Below, in pieces: positions 1 to 6,292 of a DNA stretch of 16,101 nt. Each line of letters opens with the position of its first letter. The first letter of the stretch is position 1. The notes beneath the pieces are model-generated. The model was not told the origin of the DNA. It worked only from the letters and a program-made list of their open reading frames with translations, and did no database searches. Location of the stretch: NCBI GenBank assembly GCA_046155605.1, contig JBJXFQ010000003.1, forward strand, positions 1 through 16,101, given 5' to 3'. This DNA comes from JAEUIZ01 sp046155605 (lineage in GTDB: Bacteria > Planctomycetota > Phycisphaerae > Phycisphaerales > UBA1924). The position numbers were made by a program, and so were the translations under genes.

Positions 1-934
1 GTTTATCGAAGGCGGCGATGGCGGCGAGGGCGTCGTCGATGGTGGAGCAGGCGACGAGGTGCGGGCTGGTGGGGATGCCCAGCGCGCGAAGGCGCTGCAT
101 GAGTTCGGAATGTGAAGCGGCGAAGGGCGAGTCAGAGACGATCTCGCCCTTGCCGTGGGCGACGAAGCCGAGGCGGCGCTGGGCGACGACGGCGGGGTCG
201 AGTTGTTTGAGGGTTCCGGCGCAGGAGTTTCGCGGGTTGGCAAAGAGTTCGAGGCCGTCGCGCTGGCGTTCGCGGTTGATGCGTTCGAACTCTTTGAGGG
301 GGATGAAGACCTCGCCGCGGACTTCGAGGACTTCGGGGATTTCGGGAGGCGGGGTTCGGCGTGTGCGCGCGGGCGAGTCGTGGTCGGCGGCGTGGAGCGT
401 GAGGGGGATCGAGCGGACGGCGCGGGCGTTTGGCGTGATGTCGTCGCCCTTTTGGCCGTCGCCGCGAGTGACGGCACGGACGAGTCGGCCGCGCTCGTAA
501 CGGAGGGAGAGGGCGACGCCGTCGATCTTGGGGTCGGCGATAAGGCGCGGGGGAACGCCACTGGCGGCCGGGGTTGGGGCATCGAAGAGGCTCGGGCCGC
601 GCTTTGCGGCGGCGTTCTGGCTCAGCCCGCGGAGGACGCGGTCGTACCACTCGCGGACGTCGCTCTCGCTGTAGGAGTTATCGATGGAGAGCATGGGGAC
701 GGCGTGAGGGACGGTGTCGAATCCGCCGACGGTCTCGCCGCCGACGCGATGCGTGGGGCTGTCGGGATCGTCGAGTTCGGGGTGGTCGCGTTCGAGCGTG
801 GCGAGTTCGGCGAGGAGCGTGTCGAACTCGGGGTCGGACATGATGGGGCTGGCGTCAACGTAGTACGCGCGGTTGGCGCGATCGAGGAGTTCGCGGAGGC
901 GAGCGGCACGCTGCTTGGGCGATTCGGTGGGCAC
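1..934 (-). CDS. ligA: NAD+-dependent DNA ligase LigA (3' end beyond window)
   Basis: NAD+-dependent DNA ligase seals nicks in duplex DNA during replication and repair, using an enzyme-AMP intermediate. About 311 codons are visible: the N-terminal Ia domain (Tyr-Tyr pair and MSDPEFD near residues 23-37) and most of the adenylation domain. The adenylation motif KIDG places the AMP-accepting lysine at about residue 136. Further family signatures are HRVGG, MLSIDN, TRGDGQKGDD, LEVRGEVF and NPRNSCAGTLKQLDP. The lysine lies about 20 residues later than in E. coli LigA (K115), owing to a low-complexity Ala/Pro-rich insert just before it (around AAAKRGPSLFDAPTP). The OB-fold, zinc, HhH and BRCT parts lie beyond position 1. 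The GTG start at 932-934 was chosen because homology begins right after it and a TACCAT -10-like hexamer sits six bases upstream, suggesting a leaderless mRNA. A later ATG (MSDPEF) would remove conserved residues. Confidence 0.95.
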   Translation of the reverse strand, partial: MPTESPKQRAARLRELLDRANRAYYVDASPIMSDPEFDTLLAELATLERDHPELDDPDSPTHRVGGETVGGFDTVPHAVPMLSIDNSYSESDVREWYDRVLRGLSQNAAAKRGPSLFDAPTPAASGVPPRLIADPKIDGVALSLRYERGRLVRAVTRGDGQKGDDITPNARAVRSIPLTLHAADHDSPARTRRTPPPEIPEVLEVRGEVFIPLKEFERINRERQRDGLELFANPRNSCAGTLKQLDPAVVAQRRLGFVAHGKGEIVSDSPFAASHSELMQRLRALGIPTSPHLVACSTIDDALAAIAAFDK

Positions 935-964
935 GGGGAGATGGTACGAGAAGAAGCGACGAAG
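935..964 (-). promoter_or_regulatory. Probable leaderless promoter of ligA
   Basis: Read on the minus strand, TACCAT (941-946) is followed by exactly six bases, CTCCCC, and then the GTG start. That spacing would place +1 on or beside the start codon. CTTCGTC (958-964) and a pyrimidine-rich spacer lie upstream. Nearly the same arrangement precedes the gene starting at 9514. There is no good TTGACA-like -35. The assignment is inference from spacing and from the recurrence. Confidence 0.45.
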
Positions 965-987
965 AGGGTTGACCGATGGCACCGGGC

Positions 988-1050
988 GAGTCGCCCCGGA
1001 GGTGCGACGTACCCAAGAGCGAAGAGTCGCCCCGGAGGTGCGACGTACCC
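988..1050. repeat. Two copies of a 27-nt palindromic (REP-like) repeat
   Basis: A 27-nt unit beginning GAGTCGCC and ending GACGTACCC occurs at 988-1014 and 1024-1050 without mismatch, 36 nt apart. Its core GTCGCCCCGGAGGTGCGAC can fold on itself: five pairs GTCGC/GCGAC, one mismatch, then CC/GG around a GGA loop. It lies between the ligA promoter and the terminator of the RRM gene, so it appears intergenic. It resembles REP-type dispersed elements. No further copy was noticed in the window. Confidence 0.6.
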
Positions 1051-1073
1051 GAGAGCCTTGGAGGTGATGGAGC

Positions 1074-1108
1074 CCAAAAACTAAAGACCCCGGGGCGAGC
1101 CCGGGGTC
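1074..1108 (-). terminator. Rho-independent terminator of the RRM gene
   Basis: A perfect 9-bp stem, GACCCCGGG (1086-1094) / CCCGGGGTC (1100-1108), encloses a 5-nt loop. On the minus strand it is followed by TTTAGTTTTT (1085-1076), a typical U-rich tail. It lies about 30 nt after the stop codon of the RRM protein and upstream of ligA, so it separates the two transcription units. Confidence 0.85.
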
Positions 1109-1138
1109 GGAGAAGACTGATTGGAGTGGTTGAGGGGT

Positions 1139-1486
1139 TTACCAGCGACGGCCGCCGCCGCCACCGCCACCACCACCACCGCCGCCGAAGCCACCGCGGC
1201 CACGGCCACCGCCGCCGCCACCACCGCCGGAGCGCTCCTCCCGGGGGCGAGCCTCGTTGACGACGAGTTGACGGCCGCCCATGTCGCGCCCGTTGAGGGC
1301 ACCGATGGCGGCATTGCCGGCCGCGGCGTCGTCCATCTCGATGAAGCCGAAGCCACGGGAACGGCCGGTCTCACGATCCATCACGATCTGGGCGGAGGAG
1401 ACGCTGCCGTGCTCCTCGAAAAGGGAACGGAGCTCCTGATCGCTGGAGCTGAACGGGAGATTACCAACATAAATCCGCATCGACAT
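1139..1486 (-). CDS. Glycine-rich RRM RNA-binding protein
   Basis: A small cytoplasmic RNA-binding protein of about 115 residues: one RNA-recognition motif plus a glycine/arginine-rich tail. RNP2 is IYVGNL near residues 4-9, and RNP1 is RGFGFIEM about 40 residues later. The rest matches the four-strand RRM fold (VMDRETGRSRGFGF, then AIGALNGRDMGGRQL). The last ~30 residues are almost all Gly with scattered Arg, ending GGRRW. Bacterial proteins of this type (cyanobacterial Rbp-like) are often cold- or stress-responsive and chaperone RNA; that role here is inferred from the family. ATG at 1484-1486 was chosen over the in-frame TTG at 1496-1498; a third option is the next ATG two codons downstream. 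The gene has its own promoter, a long structured leader and its own terminator, so it appears monocistronic. Confidence 0.93.
   Translation of the reverse strand: MSMRIYVGNLPFSSSDQELRSLFEEHGSVSSAQIVMDRETGRSRGFGFIEMDDAAAGNAAIGALNGRDMGGRQLVVNEARPREERSGGGGGGGGRGRGGFGGGGGGGGGGGGRRW
1151..1230. repeat. Low-complexity triplet repeat encoding the poly-Gly tail
   Basis: On the plus strand this is a run of CCG/CCA triplets, broken around 1188-1207. On the minus strand it encodes the Gly-rich tail of the RRM protein as two Gly blocks separated by RGRGGFG. Such triplet runs can change length by slippage, so tail length may vary between strains (inference). Confidence 0.7.
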
Positions 1487-1504
1487 GCTGACACCCAACT
1501 TTTT

Positions 1505-1587
1505 CGCCCGAGACTGCCACGAAACCGATCCAGCACTCTCGGGCGCGCATCGCTGGGATCACTCGCGCTCCGGGACACTTCCCGGAG
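1505..1587 (-). promoter_or_regulatory. Structured 5' leader of the RRM mRNA (two hairpins)
   Basis: Between the promoter and the RRM start codon the minus-strand transcript can form two strong hairpins. The promoter-proximal one pairs CTCCGGGA with TCCCGGAG (1568-1587) around a 4-nt loop, a perfect 8-bp stem. The second pairs CGCCCGAGA with TCTCGGGCG (1505-1513 with 1537-1545), a 9-bp stem with a 23-nt loop. No U-run follows either, so they are not ordinary terminators. A leader of about 110 nt ahead of an RRM gene suggests post-transcriptional or temperature control (inference). Confidence 0.5.
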
Positions 1588-1601
1588 ACAGCCGATCCGA
1601 G

Positions 1602-1630
1602 AGTATAGGCAAAGGGGGCAAGCGTGCCAA
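1602..1630 (-). promoter_or_regulatory. Sigma-70-type promoter of the RRM gene
   Basis: On the minus strand TTGGCA (1630-1625) and TATACT (1607-1602) are separated by 17 bp, close to the housekeeping consensus. Predicted +1 is near 1595, giving a leader of about 110 nt. The same TTGGCA-17 bp-TATnCT layout occurs at 4815-4843. Confidence 0.7.
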
Positions 1631-1666
1631 GGGCGCGCCGAGGAGCACAGGCGGCTGTTGGGTCGG

Positions 1667-2374
1667 TTACGAACTCCCGTCGCGCATTCGCTCAACGCCC
1701 TCGGGGTAGGGGAAACTCGGGAAGACGCCGACGTGGGCGAAGCGCCAGGCGCTGGGCGAGGGATAGACGTCGCCGCGGAACCCGGCCTCGAACATGGTTC
1801 GGAGGACGGACTCGAGGCTGGGCTCGCGGTTGTCTGGGCCGAGGAGGCGATTGGCGCGGGCGTTGAGGAAACTGACGCTTGCAACGGGGAGGCGTTCGCG
1901 GCGGTCGCCGAGCATCTTGGCGGCGGTCTTGAATCCGCGGGAGAGGTCATCGAGCGTGAAATGATCGCGGCCGCGGGGGCGGAGGAGGCCGAGGATGAGG
2001 AGGCTGTCAAGGTCGTATTTGAGGATGTAGGGCTCGCGGTCGTGGGCGGCATGGATCGCGACAGACTCCTGGAAGAGTTTGGCGAAAGACGTGACACCCT
2101 TGGCAGACCACTGGCTCGTCTTTACGAGTTCGACGAGTTGGGCGATGATGCCGTGGCTGTTGTCGGCGTCGTTGACGCCGCAGATGACGGTGCGGTATCG
2201 ACCGTCGAGGAGGTCGCGCAGGAGGTCCTGCCCCCACATGACGCGGAGACGCTCGTTCGCGCGGGGTGTGCCGGCGGCGCCTGGGAGGAGCGAGACGCGC
2301 TCGGGGAAGGCGTCGGACCTGAGGAGTTCGTCGGCGTCGCCGTCATAGAGACGGATGTCGGGTGCTTTGGGCAT
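1667..2374 (-). CDS. Conserved-looking protein of unknown function
   Basis: I do not recognise this family. The predicted product has 235 residues, appears soluble, and has no signal peptide or membrane segment; the only cysteine noticed is in VICGVNDADNSHG. It looks like a real ordered protein: a hydrophobic/charged core (DLLRDLLDGRYRTVICG, YDLDSLLILGLL), a basic stretch (SRGFKTAAKMLGDRRERL) and an aromatic, proline-rich C-terminus (YPSPSAWRFAHVGVFPSFP). No nucleotide-binding or metal-binding signature is evident. ATG at 2372-2374 is preferred over an in-frame upstream ATG at 2411-2413 because GGAG lies seven bases before it and the upstream residues look non-conserved. It follows the exported protein by 71 nt on the same strand but has its own promoter-like palindrome, so it may be transcribed separately. 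The coding call is firm; the function is unknown. Confidence 0.75.
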   Translation of the reverse strand: MPKAPDIRLYDGDADELLRSDAFPERVSLLPGAAGTPRANERLRVMWGQDLLRDLLDGRYRTVICGVNDADNSHGIIAQLVELVKTSQWSAKGVTSFAKLFQESVAIHAAHDREPYILKYDLDSLLILGLLRPRGRDHFTLDDLSRGFKTAAKMLGDRRERLPVASVSFLNARANRLLGPDNREPSLESVLRTMFEAGFRGDVYPSPSAWRFAHVGVFPSFPYPEGVERMRDGSS

Positions 2375-2388
2375 GGGGCGTCTCCGGA

Positions 2389-2417
2389 GCGCGATGGTAT
2401 CGCGCGGGAGCACCGAA
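2389..2417 (-). promoter_or_regulatory. Palindrome over a putative -10 (operator-like)
   Basis: GCGCGAT-ACC-ATCGCGC (2389-2405) is a perfect 7-bp inverted repeat with a 3-nt centre. On the minus strand its middle reads TACCAT (2399-2394), the same hexamer found six bases before the starts at 934 and 9514. Here it lies 19 nt before the ATG. TTCG begins 18 nt upstream of TACCAT, as in the other two sites (17-18 nt). A repressor bound to the palindrome would cover the -10 (inference). Confidence 0.4.
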
Positions 2418-2445
2418 CGCGGGGGGAATCGAAGGCTCGAAGCGG

Positions 2446-2628
2446 TTACGGGCAGCCTGCGGCGAAGGCGTTGATGAAGCAGGTGAAGTCGTTGACGTTG
2501 AGGACCGGCGGCGTGGTGCTGCCATCGCAGTTGGCGAGTGGGTCGCCCGCGGCGAACTGGTTGAGGAAGCAGGTGAAGTCATTGACGTTGAGGACTGGAG
2601 GAGAGGAACTGCCATCGCAGTTGGCGAA
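2446..2628. repeat. 90-bp tandem repeat encoding the dockerin-like double motif
   Basis: Segments at about 2470-2537 and 2560-2627 repeat with a period of exactly 90 bp, in frame, so each unit encodes 30 residues. Differences include silent changes. A segment with the same 90-bp period ends the gene at 14984-16101. Confidence 0.8.
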
Positions 2629-4764
2629 GCACGGGACCGCGCAGACAGGAGCCCAGACGGTGACGCCGTCGATGCCGGCCTCGGTCGTGGAGGTGTCGGC
2701 GTCGGCGACGGTGAAGCGGACGCGGACGGTGGCGGTGGGGGCGACGAAGTCGGCGACGCGGAAGGAGGTTTGCTCCCAGCCGCCGGAGACTGGTCCGAGT
2801 GTGGAAACGGTGACCCACGATGTGCCGTTGTTGTTGGAGATTTCGGTGACGAGGTTGTCGGTGGTGGCGACGGAACTGAACATCCAGCGGCGGTAGGAGA
2901 CGCGAGCCTGCGGGGCGGCGGCGAGGTTGAAGGTCGGCGAGGTGAGGATGGTGCTTCCGGCATCGACGTCCTGGCCGAGGACGTTGCCGGTGACGTAGCA
3001 GAAGCCGGAGCCGTCGCCATCGCCGATGACGGCACCGGGGCCGCCGTTGTAGAGCGGTGTGGCGCGAGTCCAGGCACCAGCGGTGGCGGTGGTGGTGACG
3101 GTCCAGCCGAGGTTGGTCTGGAAGTTGTCGGAGAAGATGGTGTTGGCGGAGGACTGGACATCGGCAGTGATGACGCCGGCGGCGGGGGCACCGACGGGCC
3201 AGGTGAATGGGCCGTTGTTGGGCGGAGCGCCGGTGGAGCCGGCCTGGATGTAGTAGTTGACACGGTCGCCGCAGGCCGCGGCGGGGATGCTGCCGGTGTA
3301 GACGCCGCCGCCGGAGGCGGACATGGGAATCGCGGCGTAGGCGGCACCGTTGATGCTGACCATGAGTGAGACGGACTGAGTGGTCGCGCCCTTCTCGGTC
3401 ACGTTGATGCTGACGGGCGTGGACTGTCCTGGCGTGAGCGTCGTGGGGAGCGTGCCGGTGGGGGCGAGTTCGAGGAGCGCGAGTTTGCAGATGAAGAGGC
3501 CGTTTTCGAGGTCGCTGATGAGGAAGGTGCCGCTGTTGAAGAAGGGATAGTTGCCCCAAGCACCGTTGTAGCCGGTGCCGTCGTCGCTTGGGCGTGTGTC
3601 GATGAAGGCGACCTCGACGGGCTTGAGGGCGTTGGAGACGTCCCAGACGCGGAGGCCGGAGGTGTAGTTGGACTGGAAGAGGTAGCGGCCGACGGTGTAC
3701 TCGTTGTGGTCGACGGAGGGGAGGCCGTTGGTAAACGTGGAGATGAGACGTGGCGTGCTGAGGTCGGAGACGTCAAAGATGCGGGTGAGCATTCGCGGGA
3801 CGTTCTGCGTGGGGCCGTCGATCTCGTCGTTGACGTAGAGGTACTTGCGGTCGATGGAGAGCCAGCCCTGGTGGCAGTAACTCTGTCCGGGATAGGTGAT
3901 GTTGTGAGCGAGATTAGTGAGGGCGGCCTTGTTGGTGACATCGACGATGGACATGCGGCCGCTGGAACTGCTGCCACGGAAGAGGAAGGCGACTTCCTTG
4001 CCGGCGTAGGTGCCGGAGGTGTAGGAGACGATGAGGGCCTCGTGAACGTAGGACGTGGTCCAGTTGACGCCGGTGAAGGTGGGGAAGGTGGGATCGGTGG
4101 TGAGCGTGATGGGCTTGAAGCCGCCGTTGGCGATGTTGCCGCCACAGGCATAGAGGAAGCCGGAAGCGGGGTTGTCGAGGAGGGTGTGGGTGGTGACGTG
4201 GCCGCCTTGGCTGAAGTTGCGAACGAGCGTGACGACGCCGGAGTCGATCTGACGGAGGTCGAGCACCTGGATGCCGACGCCGTCGGAGTCGCTGACGGCG
4301 TAGGCGTACTGACCGATGACGGCGATATCGCGCCAGAGGATGTCAACGCCGCCTGGGATGGTGGTGATGATGACGGGGTTGACAGGATCGGTGACTTCGA
4401 CGATGCCGTTGCCCCACGAGAGTCCCATGAGGGCGTATTCACGGCCGGAAGGGGATGTGTATCCCCAGCAGTCGGCACCGTTGGCACCGGCGGTGAATCC
4501 GGCGAAGTTGTTCAGTGGAATCCAACTTTTGAGGCTGACGTTCTTGCTAGGGAATGTGGCGTCGGGTGGGGATTCGCCGCGCGGCTCGGCGTTCGCGATC
4601 TTCCACGGGTCGGGAAACGACGCGATGGGGCCTTGGAAGGCCGGCTGCTTGGAGAGGAGTTTCTTGTCGTCATCGTCGGCGTGCGCGGTCTGAACCGAGC
4701 CACAGACAGCCATGAGGATGGACGCCGCCAACACGATCTCCGCCGCGCTCCGCCGAGTCGCCAT
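2446..4764 (-). CDS. Exported choice-of-anchor-B protein with dockerin-like C-terminal tag
   Basis: A predicted exported protein of 772 residues. The N-terminus has a basic MATRRS, a hydrophobic core and a likely cleavage after AHA (about residue 29), followed by an acidic DDDDKK. About residues 60-410 match the LVIVD-repeat/choice-of-anchor-B type, a beta-propeller-like domain: WGNGIVEVTDPVNPV, RMSIVDVTNKAAL, RIFDVSDLSTPR and LRVWDVSNALKPVEV. A beta-rich region follows (GVYTGSIPAAACGDRVNYYI, then NTIFSDNFQTNLGW with a jelly-roll-like part). The last ~60 residues are two 30-residue repeats, NCDGS..PPVLNVNDFTCF and a copy, ending AAGCP. ATG at 4762-4764 is supported by GGAG seven bases upstream and by the signal peptide beginning there. 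A good promoter lies at 4815-4843. Ligand and anchoring partner are unknown. The dockerin-like name is family knowledge; surface retention is inferred. Confidence 0.9.
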   Translation of the reverse strand: MATRRSAAEIVLAASILMAVCGSVQTAHADDDDKKLLSKQPAFQGPIASFPDPWKIANAEPRGESPPDATFPSKNVSLKSWIPLNNFAGFTAGANGADCWGYTSPSGREYALMGLSWGNGIVEVTDPVNPVIITTIPGGVDILWRDIAVIGQYAYAVSDSDGVGIQVLDLRQIDSGVVTLVRNFSQGGHVTTHTLLDNPASGFLYACGGNIANGGFKPITLTTDPTFPTFTGVNWTTSYVHEALIVSYTSGTYAGKEVAFLFRGSSSSGRMSIVDVTNKAALTNLAHNITYPGQSYCHQGWLSIDRKYLYVNDEIDGPTQNVPRMLTRIFDVSDLSTPRLISTFTNGLPSVDHNEYTVGRYLFQSNYTSGLRVWDVSNALKPVEVAFIDTRPSDDGTGYNGAWGNYPFFNSGTFLISDLENGLFICKLALLELAPTGTLPTTLTPGQSTPVSINVTEKGATTQSVSLMVSINGAAYAAIPMSASGGGVYTGSIPAAACGDRVNYYIQAGSTGAPPNNGPFTWPVGAPAAGVITADVQSSANTIFSDNFQTNLGWTVTTTATAGAWTRATPLYNGGPGAVIGDGDGSGFCYVTGNVLGQDVDAGSTILTSPTFNLAAAPQARVSYRRWMFSSVATTDNLVTEISNNNGTSWVTVSTLGPVSGGWEQTSFRVADFVAPTATVRVRFTVADADTSTTEAGIDGVTVWAPVCAVPCFANCDGSSSPPVLNVNDFTCFLNQFAAGDPLANCDGSTTPPVLNVNDFTCFINAFAAGCP

Positions 4765-4814
4765 GGATGATCTCCGAAACGAGAGGTTGTACAAGGTCGA
4801 AATGACCCGCCACG

Positions 4815-4843
4815 AGAATACCACAAACTTGTCCGGTTGCCAA
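4815..4843 (-). promoter_or_regulatory. Sigma-70-type promoter of the choice-of-anchor-B gene
   Basis: On the minus strand TTGGCA (4843-4838) is followed after 17 bp by TATTCT (4820-4815). Predicted +1 is near 4808, about 44 nt before the ATG at 4764. The rest of the 4765-4961 spacer holds no gene that I can support. Confidence 0.65.
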
Positions 4844-4961
4844 GGGCATCGCCAGAGTTGACAGCCAACTGGATGAACATTCGCGGACGACTCGAAGCGG
4901 GTTGCATCCGTACTGAGTCCAAACCCTGCAATAATGGGCGAGTGGTGATCGAGAAGTCGAT

Positions 4962-6248
4962 CTATTTGCGACGCACGAGCAGTTTGTCGACGCGCGTGCC
5001 GTCCATGTCGATGACTTCGAGGATGTGACCCTGCCACTCGGCGCACTCGCCTTCGTGGGGGATGTGGCCCAAGACGGACGTGACGAGCCCGGCGGCGGTG
5101 CTGATATCAGGGAGTTCGGCCTCGGGGGGGAGCGCGAGGAGCAGGACGAGTTCGTGGGCGGGGATGCGTGCATCGATGAGCCAGGAACCATCGGCGCGTT
5201 TGAGGGCGCGAGGCGCGGACAGTTCGCCCTGCCGGCTGAGGTCGCCGAGCAGCGCGGTGAGGAGGTCGTTGAGAGTGATGAGGCCCTGGGTGCCGCCGAA
5301 CTCATCGACGACGATGGCGACGTGGGTGCGCATGGATTTGAACTGCTCGAGGAGGGCCAGGGCGGGGAGGGTCTCGGGCACGAAGAGGGGTTTCTGTGCG
5401 ACATCGGAGGCGCGGAAGTCATCGCGGTTGAGGAGCCCGTGGGCGACGAGTTCTTTGATATGCACGACGCCGACGAGTTGATCGAGGCCGCCGCGGCAGA
5501 CGGGGAAGTGGGAGTGCGGGTTGGTGCCCAGAAGGATTCGGACGCGATCGACGGTGTCGGTTTCGTCGATCCAGGCGATGCGAGGCCGCGGCACCATGAG
5601 GTCGTGAACGGTGAGTTCGCCGAGGGAAAAGAGCCGCTGGAAGAGCCCGTGCTGCTGGGGTGTGAAGATGCCGGTGCTGGCGGCACTGGCGACGAGGGCG
5701 CGGACGTCTTCTTCGGAGATGTCGTTCCCGTCGCGGGGCTTGACGCGGAGGAGTCGAAGGACGGCCTCTGTGGAGCCGGTGAGGATTCGCACGGGGATGG
5801 CGGTGACGACGGAGAGGGCGGCGAGGGGTTGGGCGATCGCCGTGGCAACGGCCTCGGGATTGGCGAGCGCGAGGCGTTTGGGGACGAGTTCGCCGAAGAC
5901 GAGTGAGACATAAGTGAGGAGGAGGACGACGACGGCGAGCGCGACGAGGTCGGTGTATGGGGCGATGGTCGGGAACCAGGAGGCGAAGAGATCGCCGAGG
6001 CGGCCGGAGATCTGATCCTCACCAACGGCACCGGCGAGGATGCCGATGAGGGTGATGCCCACCTGGACGGTGGAAAGGAACTTGGTGGGCTCGCGGGCGA
6101 GGGTGAGGGCAACGGCGGCAGAGCGGCTGCCGGCGGCGGCGGAGGCCTCGAGGCGTGCGCGGCGGCTGGTCATCATCGCCAGTTCGGACATAGCGAGGAC
6201 GCCGTTGAGCAGGACGAGGACGGCGATAAGGAGGAGAGCGATGGCCAT
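4962..6248 (-). CDS. CNNM/CorC-family (DUF21-CBS) membrane protein
   Basis: A 428-residue inner-membrane protein of the family annotated as hemolysin-like, TlyC/CorC or CNNM, whose members are linked to Mg2+/Co2+ export. The DUF21 domain covers about residues 1-180. It has a hydrophobic start (MAIALLLIAVLVLLNGVLAM), a second segment (TVQVGITLIGILAGAVG), a third (VALAVVVLLLTYVSLVFG) and the family signature GELVPKRLAL at 119-128. A CBS pair follows from about 212 (VHDLMVPRPRIAWID; later IVVDEFGGTQGLITLNDLL). A CorC_HlyC domain ends the protein (about 345-428, ending DKLLVRRK). Length is normal for the family. It starts 44 nt after the methyltransferase stop on the same strand, so the two are probably cotranscribed. 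The short perfect hairpin GATCGA/TCGATC at 4947-4962 overlaps the stop codon region but lacks a U-run. Ion specificity cannot be read from the sequence. Confidence 0.93.
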   Translation of the reverse strand: MAIALLLIAVLVLLNGVLAMSELAMMTSRRARLEASAAAGSRSAAVALTLAREPTKFLSTVQVGITLIGILAGAVGEDQISGRLGDLFASWFPTIAPYTDLVALAVVVLLLTYVSLVFGELVPKRLALANPEAVATAIAQPLAALSVVTAIPVRILTGSTEAVLRLLRVKPRDGNDISEEDVRALVASAASTGIFTPQQHGLFQRLFSLGELTVHDLMVPRPRIAWIDETDTVDRVRILLGTNPHSHFPVCRGGLDQLVGVVHIKELVAHGLLNRDDFRASDVAQKPLFVPETLPALALLEQFKSMRTHVAIVVDEFGGTQGLITLNDLLTALLGDLSRQGELSAPRALKRADGSWLIDARIPAHELVLLLALPPEAELPDISTAAGLVTSVLGHIPHEGECAEWQGHILEVIDMDGTRVDKLLVRRK

Positions 6249-6292
6249 GATTGATTATGGCCGATGACGGAGCGGAATGTGGAAGGAAGGTG

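Noticed and set aside
988..1050. Two equal-length repeats as a possible CRISPR array
   Set aside because: Only two units with a 9-nt gap; no spacer-sized intervals and no cas genes nearby.
155..1084. A plus-strand open frame of 309 codons opposite ligA
   Set aside because: The minus strand carries unmistakable LigA motifs in a continuous frame, and this frame runs through the repeat and into the terminator of the RRM gene.
1121..2896. A plus-strand open frame of 591 codons opposite the RRM, unknown and exported-protein genes
   Set aside because: It is antisense to two or three well-supported genes, crosses their boundaries and promoters, and its translation (Ala/Glu/Asp/Val-rich) is the usual shadow of high-GC codon bias.
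4660..4680. DDDDK after the signal peptide as a protease processing site
   Set aside because: The enterokinase-like string just follows a normal signal-peptidase site and is more simply an acidic start of the mature protein.
4947..4962. GATCGA/TCGATC hairpin as terminator of the CNNM gene
   Set aside because: The stem is only six pairs and no T-run follows on the minus strand.
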